DNA from: an uncultured Lachnospiraceae bacterium
GTDB taxonomy: Bacteria > Bacillota > Clostridia > Lachnospirales > Lachnospiraceae
DNA: 64,000 nt
Reading direction: 5' to 3'
NCBI GenBank assembly: GCA_945913255.1
Contig: CAMEDC010000010.1
Coordinates: 1 to 64,000, forward strand
Below are positions 51,987 through 60,648 of the stretch, one piece after another (position 1 is the first letter of the stretch; every line of letters begins with the position of its first letter). The notes below the pieces were generated by a model that made no database searches, was not told the origin of the DNA, and saw only the letters and a program-made list of their open reading frames with translations. A program made the translations under genes and the position numbers.

Positions 51987-52940
51987 ATGCGAAGCAGGAC
52001 GAAAACTCAAAGCCCTTATATTGCAAAAAAACCATTTCGGCAAAAGCTTGCAAAGGTATGGGCGTATAAGTGGCTCTATTTGATGCTGTTACCGGTGATA
52101 GTTTACTATATTGTTTTCAAATATGTACCCATGTACGGTATCACCATTGCATTTAAGGATTACAATGTTTTTAAAGGGGTTCTGGCAAGCCCGTGGTGCG
52201 GACTGGAAGTTTTCAAAAAAATCATGACGAACAAGAACTTCTGGGAGGCAATAAAAAACACGCTGCTCCTGAACGTGACAACTTTACTGGTGAGCTTTCC
52301 GCTGACGATTATCGTATCCTTAATGCTCAATGAAGTGGCAAGTGCAAAATTCAAAAAGGTTACGCAGTCTATTCTTTACCTGCCTCACTTTATTTCCTGG
52401 GTGGTGGTAGCAGGAATTGCCACTAACCTTTTTTCTTTGCAGGGAGGTACCATCAATCATCTTCTGAATTCAATCGGCATTGATTCAATTCCGTTCTTGA
52501 GCAGCAACGGCTGGTGGATATTTACCTACGTATTGTGTAATGTCTGGAAGGAAATCGGATGGGGTACCATTATTTATCTGGCGGCATTGACCGGCGTGGA
52601 TGAATCTTTGTATGAAGCGGCTTATCTGGATGGCGCAACGAAGTTCCAGAGGTTGATTTACATCACACTGCCTTCCATTAAGTCGGTGATTGTAACCATG
52701 CTGATCCTGCAGATTTCCAAGATGATGACCATCGGTCTGGATGCACCTCTGCTTTTGGGCAACAGTAAGGTTATGGGCGTTTCGGAGGTTATCAGTACCT
52801 ATACATATCGTCTCGGTATCGAGAGAGCAAAGTACAGTGACTCTACGGCGATTGGCCTGTTCCAGTCGGTGATCAATATCATTATTCTGCTGGCTGCCGA
52901 TAAGTTCGCAAAGGCAATCGGCGAAGACGGAATTATATAG
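51987..52940 (+). CDS. ABC sugar permease, LplB type (second importer)
   Basis: A 317-residue permease with six membrane segments and EAAYLDGATKFQRLIYITLP as EAA loop. I prefer ATG 51987, ten bases after GAGAGG; ATG 51969, in frame, has no ribosome site. The gene is followed at 12 bp by its partner permease and then the binding lipoprotein. No ATPase gene is present here either, so both importers probably share one. Regulators upstream are the two AraC paralogs. Confidence 0.92.
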   Translation: MRSRTKTQSPYIAKKPFRQKLAKVWAYKWLYLMLLPVIVYYIVFKYVPMYGITIAFKDYNVFKGVLASPWCGLEVFKKIMTNKNFWEAIKNTLLLNVTTLLVSFPLTIIVSLMLNEVASAKFKKVTQSILYLPHFISWVVVAGIATNLFSLQGGTINHLLNSIGIDSIPFLSSNGWWIFTYVLCNVWKEIGWGTIIYLAALTGVDESLYEAAYLDGATKFQRLIYITLPSIKSVIVTMLILQISKMMTIGLDAPLLLGNSKVMGVSEVISTYTYRLGIERAKYSDSTAIGLFQSVINIIILLAADKFAKAIGEDGII

Positions 52941-52952
52941 GAGGGCAGGCAG

Positions 52953-53837
52953 ATGGCAGCAACGCTGAAAAAAAAGAAGAAAATAACGGTCGGACAGGTG
53001 ATAAATTATGCGTTAATCACGCTTTTGGCATTTGTTTGTCTCTATCCGTTCCTCAATGTAATTGCCTATTCCCTGAGCGGCTACAATGCGGTTCTTTCCG
53101 GACGCGTCAATTTTTATCCGATTGATTTCAGTCTCGAAGCCTACAAACAGATTTTGGGGAAAACACAGATTTGGAATTCCATGAGAACAACCGTCTTTGT
53201 TACGGTTGTCGGTACGGCATTAAGCCTTGTGCTTACGACATGCGCTGCATACGCTTTGTCAAGGCAGGATCTTCCGGGGAGAACGTTTTTAACGGGAATG
53301 ATTCTCTTTACCATGTACTTCGGAGGCGGTATGATTCCGACCTTCCTGGTGGTGAAGGGTGTGGGTCTGTATGATACGCTTGGTTCCCTGTTTATTCCGC
53401 AGTCAGTGAATGTGTTCAACTTCATCGTTATGAGAACATTTTTTAGAAACCTGCCGGAGAGCCTGGAGGAGGCAGCACGAATTGACGGCGCATCTTATGT
53501 TCAGGTACTGATAAAAATTGTATTGCCTCTGTCACTGCCGATTATCGCAACGATGGGACTCTTCTATGCGGTTGGTTATTGGAACACCTATTTTGATGCA
53601 CTGCTCTATATTCAGAATCCGGACAAATATACCTTACAGCTTCGACTGAGAAGTCTCTTGTTCGGTGAGGAGTTGAATAACTCCAGTGCCAACCTGGAGG
53701 GAATGGGAACACAGGTTATGACCCAGTCCCTGAAGATGGCAACGGTTGCAGTCTCCACAATCCCGATTCTGGTGGTATATCCCTGGCTGCAGAAGTATTT
53801 TGTCAAGGGCGTAATGATTGGATCTGTAAAAGGATGA
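52953..53837 (+). CDS. ABC sugar permease, LplC/YtcP type (second importer)
   Basis: A 294-residue permease with six predicted helices, EAA loop EAARIDGASYVQVLIKIVLP, and the class ending VVYPWLQKYFVKGVMIGSVKG (split after Lys). AGGAGG precedes the ATG. It pairs with the preceding permease. Confidence 0.93.
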   Translation: MAATLKKKKKITVGQVINYALITLLAFVCLYPFLNVIAYSLSGYNAVLSGRVNFYPIDFSLEAYKQILGKTQIWNSMRTTVFVTVVGTALSLVLTTCAAYALSRQDLPGRTFLTGMILFTMYFGGGMIPTFLVVKGVGLYDTLGSLFIPQSVNVFNFIVMRTFFRNLPESLEEAARIDGASYVQVLIKIVLPLSLPIIATMGLFYAVGYWNTYFDALLYIQNPDKYTLQLRLRSLLFGEELNNSSANLEGMGTQVMTQSLKMATVAVSTIPILVVYPWLQKYFVKGVMIGSVKG

Positions 53838-53884
53838 TGAATTACCGGAAGGTATTCACATAAAAAAGAAAGGAAGGAAGATTT

Positions 53885-55549
53885 ATGAAGAAGAAAGGTA
53901 TTTCATGTTTACTGGCAATGGCGATGGTTGTAGCGTCATTGACAGGATGCGGCGGGGAAGCTGAGACAAACACATCCGCTGACACCCCCGCAAAAGAGAG
54001 CAAACCGGCACAGTCCGCAACTGCTGAACAGGGCGGTGCTGAGACAGCAACAGCAAGTAAGTATCAGACAACCTACGGCTCCAAGGTGTTTGATGATGTA
54101 ACCATTACTGTTGAACTGTTTGACAGAAGCAATGCGCCCGACGGCTCCACCATTACCGACAACAAGTGGACAAAGTATGCGCAGGAACAGATGAAGAAAG
54201 TCGGCATCAATGTAGAATATGTTCCGGTTCCCAGATGGGATGAGGTCACAAAGATGCAGGCTATGGTAGCATCACAGACTGCTCCCGACATTACCATCAC
54301 CTATACATATTCCTATGCGGAGGAGTATTTCAATCAGGGCGGTACCTGGGATTTGACCGAGTTCATTGACGGTGAGGATCAGGCACAGAATATGAAGGCT
54401 TATCTGGGTGAGGATGTTATCAACATCGGAAGAAACGCTGACAGCAGATTGTACGGAATCGTTGCAAAGCGTGCTACAACAGCTAAGGACAATCTGTTTA
54501 TCAGAAAAGACTGGCTGGATGCATTGGGTCTTGCTATTCCCACTACGCCCGATGAGTATTATGATGTAGTTGAGCAGATGGTGAAAAATAATCCGGACGG
54601 CAGAAACGATGTAATCGGCTCTATCGTTTGGAATGCATGGAACCTGAGAATGGCTCATTCCAAGATTGCAGGCGATCCTGTTGCTGTTCAGATTGCAGGC
54701 ACAGAGGATGCTTTCCAGGATTACTATGATGAAGGTATGAGAGAGTACTATCGATTCATGAACAAGATGTACAACAACGGCCTTCTGAATCAGGAATACT
54801 ACACCATGGCTGAGGATAACTTTAAGAGCTATATCGTAACCGGTGCAGCTGCTTCCTTTGCATATTCCGTTAACGGCAGTGTTGACGTTTTGAGAGGCTC
54901 CCTGTTAAAGACTCTGCAGGAGAATGTTGCTTCCGCAGACATTATCTCCGTACCTCCTTTGAAGAACATCTATGACGGCAAGCAGTACAGTGCTGCATAT
55001 GCATCAGGCGGACTGATTTGCTTCTGCCCCAAGACAGCATCAGAGGAAAAGGTGGAGGCATGTATGACTTACCTTGACTGGATGTGTTCTCAGGACGGTG
55101 GATTTGCAATCTACCATGGCTTCGAGGGAGAGCATTTTGAATATGATGCAAACGGTGTACCTGTAGTTAAGGATGCTTCCTACAACTCAACCGATAAGGA
55201 CTGGATTCGTGCTGACCTGTTCTTAACCGGTAACCAGGGTTACTTTGCAACGGTAGATGATTTCAATGCATGTACTTCCAAGGAAGCACCCGGCTATGAA
55301 GATCACGTGATTGCTAACTACGAGAATGCATTGACCGGAATTATCAATCATGACTCAACCTACACTTCTCCTTCTACACCTGAGCTGCTTACAGACCTCA
55401 ATCTGGTGAAGGATGAATACCAGGTTAAATGCATTACCTGCCCTACAAGTGAGTTTGATGCAACATTTGACGAATATGTAAGCGCACTGGAAGATGCAGG
55501 TGCTAAGACCATTATTGAAGAGCGTACGGCATATTTTACCGGAAAGTAA
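53885..55549 (+). CDS. Sugar-binding lipoprotein (second importer)
   Basis: A 554-residue solute-binding protein with lipobox SLTGC (Cys about 21), a Thr/Ala/Glu-rich linker to about residue 58, and a binding domain containing KDNLFIRKDWLDALGL, the typical family motif. AAGGAAGG precedes the ATG. A hairpin with stem AACAGGCTCCC follows the gene. The cargo is unknown, but it must be what the downstream oxidoreductases and the unknown protein process. Confidence 0.93.
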   Translation: MKKKGISCLLAMAMVVASLTGCGGEAETNTSADTPAKESKPAQSATAEQGGAETATASKYQTTYGSKVFDDVTITVELFDRSNAPDGSTITDNKWTKYAQEQMKKVGINVEYVPVPRWDEVTKMQAMVASQTAPDITITYTYSYAEEYFNQGGTWDLTEFIDGEDQAQNMKAYLGEDVINIGRNADSRLYGIVAKRATTAKDNLFIRKDWLDALGLAIPTTPDEYYDVVEQMVKNNPDGRNDVIGSIVWNAWNLRMAHSKIAGDPVAVQIAGTEDAFQDYYDEGMREYYRFMNKMYNNGLLNQEYYTMAEDNFKSYIVTGAAASFAYSVNGSVDVLRGSLLKTLQENVASADIISVPPLKNIYDGKQYSAAYASGGLICFCPKTASEEKVEACMTYLDWMCSQDGGFAIYHGFEGEHFEYDANGVPVVKDASYNSTDKDWIRADLFLTGNQGYFATVDDFNACTSKEAPGYEDHVIANYENALTGIINHDSTYTSPSTPELLTDLNLVKDEYQVKCITCPTSEFDATFDEYVSALEDAGAKTIIEERTAYFTGK

Positions 55550-55569
55550 ATCATTAACGTGAAAGCGTG

Positions 55570-55601
55570 AACAGGCTCCCTGTTACCGGGGAGCCTGTTT
55601 T
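55570..55601 (+). terminator. Hairpin after the binding-protein gene
   Basis: AACAGGCTCCC (55570-55580) pairs with GGGGAGCCTGTT (55588-55599), followed by only a short T run. It probably lowers expression of the downstream oxidoreductase genes relative to the lipoprotein. Confidence 0.6.
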
Positions 55602-55612
55602 GGCAGAAAGGG

Positions 55613-56704
55613 ATGGCAAAAATGGAACAGAAAAAGGATGGAATGAATTATGCACCGAAAGGAAAGCCGGCACCGGTGGTTGAGCCCGGTACCTTTTATA
55701 TTGCTGCGATTGCACTGGATCACGGTCATATCTACGGCATGTGTAACGGACTGACCGAGGCGGGTGCCAGTGTGAAATGGGTTTATGATAAGAATCCTGA
55801 AAGAGTGGAACAGTTCATCAAAGCTTTTCCGGAGGCAAAGGATGCGGCAAGCGAGGAAGAAATTCTGCAGGATCCGGAGGTAAAGCTGGTGTGCGGAGCA
55901 GCGGTGACCAGTGAAAGATGTGCGCTGGGTCTTCGGGTGATGGCAGCGGGAAAGGATTATTTTACGGACAAGGCACCTCTTACCACCCTGGAGCAGCTTG
56001 AGGCAGCAAAGGAGATGGTAAAGAAGACGGGAAAAAAGTATATGGTATATTACAGCGAGCGGATTCATGTGGAAGCTGCTGTATTTGCCGGGCAGCTCAT
56101 TGCGGAGGGTGCCATCGGTACCCCGATTCATATCGACGGTTTTGGTCCTCACAGAATCGGCAATCCCAAGGGAAGGCCGGACTGGTTCTATGAAAAGGAA
56201 AAATACGGCGGAATTCTCTGTGACATCGGAAGTCATCAGATTGAGCAGTTCTTGTTTTACTGTGGTGTGAAGGATGCAAAGGTTCAGTACAGTGAAGTGG
56301 GAAATTACGACCATCCGGAATATCCGGAACTGGAGGACTTCGGGGATGCCATGCTGGTAGGCGATAACGGTACGACCCAGCATTTCAGAGTAGACTGGTT
56401 TACACCGGATGGACTTTCCACCTGGGGAGACGGTCGAACATTTATCCTGGGAACTAAGGGGTATATTGAACTTAGAAAGTATGTCAATGTGGGAACCGGA
56501 GACGGTACCTCCAACCATGTTTTCCTTGTAAATCAGGATGGAGAGCAGCATTTTGAGGTGTCCGGAAAAGTAGGATATCCCTTCTTCGGACAGCTGATTT
56601 TAGACTGCATCAACCGGACGGAAAATGCCATGACCCAGGAACATGCCTTTAAGGCAGCGGAGCTTTGTGTGCGTGCCGAAATGCAGGCAGTGAAAGTGAA
56701 ATAA
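55613..56704 (+). CDS. Gfo/Idh/MocA-family oxidoreductase 1 (divergent)
   Basis: A 363-residue NAD(P)-type sugar oxidoreductase. The N-terminal Rossmann region is shifted (FYIAAIALDHGHIYGMCNG) and the usual EKP motif appears as DKAPL (about 123-127). GGILCDIGSHQIEQFLFYCG is the substrate-domain motif with His. The divergence suggests a role different from its three neighbours. Start is ATG 55613 or 55622; AGAAAGGG lies upstream. Confidence 0.85.
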   Translation: MAKMEQKKDGMNYAPKGKPAPVVEPGTFYIAAIALDHGHIYGMCNGLTEAGASVKWVYDKNPERVEQFIKAFPEAKDAASEEEILQDPEVKLVCGAAVTSERCALGLRVMAAGKDYFTDKAPLTTLEQLEAAKEMVKKTGKKYMVYYSERIHVEAAVFAGQLIAEGAIGTPIHIDGFGPHRIGNPKGRPDWFYEKEKYGGILCDIGSHQIEQFLFYCGVKDAKVQYSEVGNYDHPEYPELEDFGDAMLVGDNGTTQHFRVDWFTPDGLSTWGDGRTFILGTKGYIELRKYVNVGTGDGTSNHVFLVNQDGEQHFEVSGKVGYPFFGQLILDCINRTENAMTQEHAFKAAELCVRAEMQAVKVK

Positions 56705-56793
56705 AAGAGAAGACATCAGGAATGCAGCAGAGAAAATCTGCGAGAGATAATAGAGAAACATAATTTATTATTAAATCGGAGGAGTTCAAAGAG

Positions 56794-57957
56794 ATGATTC
56801 GAGTAGCGATAGTGGGTACGGGAAATATCGCCCATATGCATATGGAGGGGCTTTTGACCTTCCCGGAAAGATGTAAAGTTGTGGCACTTTGCGATATTTA
56901 TCCGGAGAAAGCCGAAGCAATGAAGAAGAAGTACGGACTGGATTGTGAAGTTTTTAATGATCATAGAGCCATGCTGGCTTCCGGAGTAAACATTGATCTG
57001 GTTCATGTTTGTACGCCGCCCTATGTACATTGTGAAATTGCGGTAAACAGCATGAATGCCGGCTGCAACGTGGTAGTGGAAAAGCCCATGGCGACCTGTC
57101 TAGCGGAATGCGACGAAATGCTGGAAGCGGAAGAGAGAAACCATGTGACCATGGCCTGCATCGCACAGAACCGTTTCCGGAATTCCATCTATAAATTGAA
57201 AAAGACAGCAGACAGCGGGCTTGCCGGAAAAATCTGTCTTGCCCAGGTGGAATCCGCCTGGTGGAGAGGACACTGCTATTATGATCTCTGGTGGAGAGGC
57301 ACCTGGGAAAAGGAAGGCGGCGGTCCTACCCTGAATCATGCCGTCCATCATATTGATATGCTGAACTGGTTGGAAGGCAGACTGCCGAAGGAGGTTATGG
57401 CTTTGCTGACAAATGTCATGCACGATAACGCGGAGGTGGAGGATTTGTCTCTCGCCTGTCTTCGCTATGAGGACGGCAGTCTGGCACAGATTACCAGTTC
57501 CGTGGTACACCACGGGGAAGAACAGGGGATTACCTTGCAGTGCGCGGATGCCAGAATTTCAGCTCCCTGGGAGGTGAAGGCAGAAGTCAGCCAGGGGAAC
57601 GGCTTCCCGAAACCGGAGGGAAATGCTGAGCTGATAGAAAAACTTGAAACGTATTATCGTGAGATTCCGGATCTGGTTTATGAGGGTCATACAGGGGAGA
57701 TAGATGATGTGCTGACAGCCCTGGAAACCGGCGGAAGACCTCTGATTACAGGTGTGGATGGAAAGAGAACCGTGGAAGTTATCACAGCAATATATTTATC
57801 CGGTTTCAGCGGACAGAAGGTAATGCTTCCGATACAAAAGGAAGACCCGGGTTATACCTTTGAAGGTATTTTGAAAAATGCCGTTCATTTCTACGAAAAG
57901 ACAACATCTGTGGAAAATTTTGAAGAGGAAAAAATCACGCTGGGGAACTATCAGTGA
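56794..57957 (+). CDS. Gfo/Idh/MocA-family oxidoreductase 2
   Basis: A 387-residue oxidoreductase with Rossmann motif VGTGNIAHMHMEG (residues 6-18) and VVEKPMATCLAECDEM, the catalytic-lysine motif. GGPTLNHAVHHIDMLNWLEG holds the substrate-binding His. Members oxidise or reduce sugar hydroxyls with NAD(P). GGAGG precedes the ATG. It belongs to the run of four oxidoreductase genes. Confidence 0.92.
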   Translation: MIRVAIVGTGNIAHMHMEGLLTFPERCKVVALCDIYPEKAEAMKKKYGLDCEVFNDHRAMLASGVNIDLVHVCTPPYVHCEIAVNSMNAGCNVVVEKPMATCLAECDEMLEAEERNHVTMACIAQNRFRNSIYKLKKTADSGLAGKICLAQVESAWWRGHCYYDLWWRGTWEKEGGGPTLNHAVHHIDMLNWLEGRLPKEVMALLTNVMHDNAEVEDLSLACLRYEDGSLAQITSSVVHHGEEQGITLQCADARISAPWEVKAEVSQGNGFPKPEGNAELIEKLETYYREIPDLVYEGHTGEIDDVLTALETGGRPLITGVDGKRTVEVITAIYLSGFSGQKVMLPIQKEDPGYTFEGILKNAVHFYEKTTSVENFEEEKITLGNYQ

Positions 57958-57990
57958 GTTCGCAGGTTGTGAGAAAGGCATGGTTATAAG

Positions 57991-59169
57991 ATGAACATTC
58001 TGCGTATGGGGGTTATCGGAATCGGCAATATGGGGAGTGCACATGCGGTACAGATTTTTGAGAACAAAGTGGAAGGAGCTGTCCTGACAGCGGTCTGTGA
58101 TAGCAATGAGGAAAGGCTTCAGTGGGCACACGAGCGGTTTGGCGGCAGAGTGCTTCTGTATAAAGATTACAGACAGCTTCTGACCGGTAAAGAAGTGGAT
58201 GCCATCCTCATTGCCACACCGCACAAGCTGCATCCGGTGATAGCCGTGGAGGCTTTTGAACGGGGGCTTTCCGTGCTGACGGAAAAACCGGCAGGGATTG
58301 ATGCGGCAAGTGTCAGAGAAATGAACCGTGCAGCCCTGGAGAGCGGGAAAACCTTTGGGATTATGTACAATCAGAGAACAAACCCGCTATACGGGAAACT
58401 ACGGGAACTGGTGAAGAGTGGTGCCCTGGGAGAAATCAAGCGTTTTGTTTGGATGATCAACAACTGGTACCGCACGCAGGCTTATTACGATTCGGGCGAT
58501 TGGAGAGCCACCTGGAACGGGGAGGGAGGCGGCGTCCTGATTAACCAGTGTCCGCATAATCTGGATATCTGGCAGTGGATTATGGGAATGCCGAAGCGGG
58601 TGAGAGCTTTCTGCCTGACGGGTCATTATCATCACATTTCCGTGGAAGATGATGTGACCATCTATGCAGAATATGAATCCGGTGCCACGGCAGTCTTTAT
58701 TTCTTCCACGGGAGAATATCCGGGAACCAACCGTCTTGAAATCAGCGGCACCAAAGGGAAGGCTGTGATAGAAAACGGCGTGTTAAAGCTGTATCTTTTG
58801 AAGAGGGACGAGAGAGCAATCTGTTTTATGTCCACGGAAGGAATGCCGAAGGAGGAATTTGAAATATCGGAATTCCGGCAGGAAGAGGCAGACACCGGAC
58901 ATCTGGGAATTCTGCAGAATTTTACCAATGCTGTGTTGTATGGGGAAGAGCTGATTGCACCGGGGACGGAAGGAATTTACGGACTGACGATTTCCAATGC
59001 GGCGTATCTGTCCTCCTGGAGGGATGGCTGGGTTACGCTGCCGATGGATGAGCAGGAGTTTCTGACATCCTTAAGAAGGAAACAGAGCGAGGAGCAGATA
59101 CCCGAGAGGAAGGTTGTGCGGGAAGAGATGACGGGAGAGTATTCTGGGCGTTGGAGTGTACGCTGGTAA
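57991..59169 (+). CDS. Gfo/Idh/MocA-family oxidoreductase 3
   Basis: A 392-residue oxidoreductase with Rossmann motif IGIGNMGSAHAVQ, lysine motif LTEKPAGIDAASVREM and a substrate motif GGGVLINQCPHNLDIWQWI, where Cys/Pro/His replace the more usual spacing. It shares RTQ-YY-SGDWR-TW-GEGGGVL-NQCPH with the next gene, so these two are tandem paralogs. The ribosome site is weak (AGAAAGG). Confidence 0.92.
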   Translation: MNILRMGVIGIGNMGSAHAVQIFENKVEGAVLTAVCDSNEERLQWAHERFGGRVLLYKDYRQLLTGKEVDAILIATPHKLHPVIAVEAFERGLSVLTEKPAGIDAASVREMNRAALESGKTFGIMYNQRTNPLYGKLRELVKSGALGEIKRFVWMINNWYRTQAYYDSGDWRATWNGEGGGVLINQCPHNLDIWQWIMGMPKRVRAFCLTGHYHHISVEDDVTIYAEYESGATAVFISSTGEYPGTNRLEISGTKGKAVIENGVLKLYLLKRDERAICFMSTEGMPKEEFEISEFRQEEADTGHLGILQNFTNAVLYGEELIAPGTEGIYGLTISNAAYLSSWRDGWVTLPMDEQEFLTSLRRKQSEEQIPERKVVREEMTGEYSGRWSVRW

Positions 59170-59179
59170 AAGCGTGAGA

Positions 59180-59224
59180 AGAACTTCTAAGGTTCGCACC
59201 AATGGGTGCTCCCTAAGAAGTTCT
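59180..59224. repeat. Nested hairpin between oxidoreductase genes 3 and 4
   Basis: AGAACTTCT (59180-59188) pairs with AGAAGTTCT (59216-59224), and GCACC (59196-59200) pairs with GGTGC (59205-59209) inside. It has no T tail, so it is not a standard terminator. The GGGTGCT tip resembles part of the core of elements A and B. Confidence 0.55.
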
Positions 59225-59312
59225 AAGTCTAGCGCTGGGCTAAGTGATTTCAAACTTCACACAGTACATGCATAGTGAGAACATTCATGAACAGAGGGAA
59301 AGGAAAACAGAT

Positions 59313-60479
59313 ATGGAAAAGGTCAGAATCGGAGTAGTCGGAATAGGAAATATGGGAAGCGCCCACAGCAGGACGCTTCTAAGCGGGGCTGTCGAGAATG
59401 CAGAGCTTGTGGCTGTGGCAGATGTCAAGGAGAGCAGGAGAGAGTGGGCGAAGGAAGCGCTGCCGTCCTCTGTCCGCATCTTTGAGAGTGACGAAGCATT
59501 GATTGCTTCCGGCTGCTGCGATGCAGTTTTTGTCGTGGTACCGCATTATCAGCATCCGGGTATTACCATAAAGGCACTGCAGGCAGGGTTACATGTGTTG
59601 TGCGAAAAACCGGCGGGCGTATACACCAAGCAGGTCAGAGAAATGAATGAAGTCGCGGATAAATCAGACAGAGTATTTGCGCTGATGTTTAACCAACGGA
59701 CAAACAGCTGCTATCGCAGAATGCATGAGATGGTGCAGAGCGGGGCGTTGGGAGAAATCAAGCGGGTCAACTGGATTATCACAGATTGGTACCGTACGCA
59801 GTACTATTATAATTCCGGAGACTGGAGAGGAACCTGGGACGGAGAAGGGGGCGGCGTTCTGCTCAACCAGTGCCCTCATCAGCTTGACCTTTTACAATGG
59901 ATTTGCGGTATGCCGGAAAAGGTGAGGGCATATTGCCATGAGGGAAAATGGCATGATATTGAAGTGGAAGATGATGTGACGGCGTATCTGGAATATCCGA
60001 ACGGTGCGACAGGTGTTTTCGTGACCTCCACGGGAGAAGCACCTGGAACCAACCGGTTTGAAATTGATTTGACAAAGGGCAGGCTTGTGTGTGAAAAGGG
60101 CGTTTTAAGCTGTTACCGGATGGAGGATGAAAGGAAATTCATGTACTCTGCGACCGAAGGCTTTGCCATGCCGAAGGGAGAAAGCTTCGACCCGGAGCTG
60201 GACGGAAAGAATCCTGACCATCAGGGTGTTATGCAGGCGTTTGTCAATCGCATCTTATTCGGCACTCCCTTGGTGGCTGAAGGCACAGAGGGCATCAGGG
60301 GTCTGACCCTTTCCAATGCGATTCATTTGTCAAGCTGGCTGGGACGTGAGGTAACACTTCCTCTGGATGAGGATCTTTTCCTGGAAGAACTGAACAAAAA
60401 GCGGGCAACTTCAAAAAAGAAGACCAATGTGAAGGAAGTGACACTTTCCACGGAAGGGACTTATGGTACGTATAAATAA
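59313..60479 (+). CDS. Gfo/Idh/MocA-family oxidoreductase 4
   Basis: A 388-residue oxidoreductase, paralog of the previous gene: VGIGNMGSAHSRTL, LCEKPAGVYTKQVREM, and GGGVLLNQCPHQLDLLQWI. ATG 59313 is chosen because it starts the Rossmann fold and follows GAGGGAAAGG; an upstream in-frame ATG at 59244 adds 23 unrelated residues. The 170 bases downstream, before the unknown gene, hold no clear element. Confidence 0.92.
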   Translation: MEKVRIGVVGIGNMGSAHSRTLLSGAVENAELVAVADVKESRREWAKEALPSSVRIFESDEALIASGCCDAVFVVVPHYQHPGITIKALQAGLHVLCEKPAGVYTKQVREMNEVADKSDRVFALMFNQRTNSCYRRMHEMVQSGALGEIKRVNWIITDWYRTQYYYNSGDWRGTWDGEGGGVLLNQCPHQLDLLQWICGMPEKVRAYCHEGKWHDIEVEDDVTAYLEYPNGATGVFVTSTGEAPGTNRFEIDLTKGRLVCEKGVLSCYRMEDERKFMYSATEGFAMPKGESFDPELDGKNPDHQGVMQAFVNRILFGTPLVAEGTEGIRGLTLSNAIHLSSWLGREVTLPLDEDLFLEELNKKRATSKKKTNVKEVTLSTEGTYGTYK

Positions 60480-60648
60480 ACCTGAGGACGACATATAAAA
60501 AATCAATTTTGCTGCAGGATATATCAATCGGAGAAGATAATTTATCAATATGTTAAAAGGAAATATCATTGCAGGGAACGTGGCGGGCAGGTACTATGAA
60601 AATAGAATGTGCCCGTGCACGGTTTACGGATAACAGGAGATAAATAAT

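Noticed and set aside
60550..60633. 27-codon reading frame before the unknown 662-residue gene
   Set aside because: Its only upstream site is a weak GGAGAAG, 18 bases away, and the peptide has no notable features.
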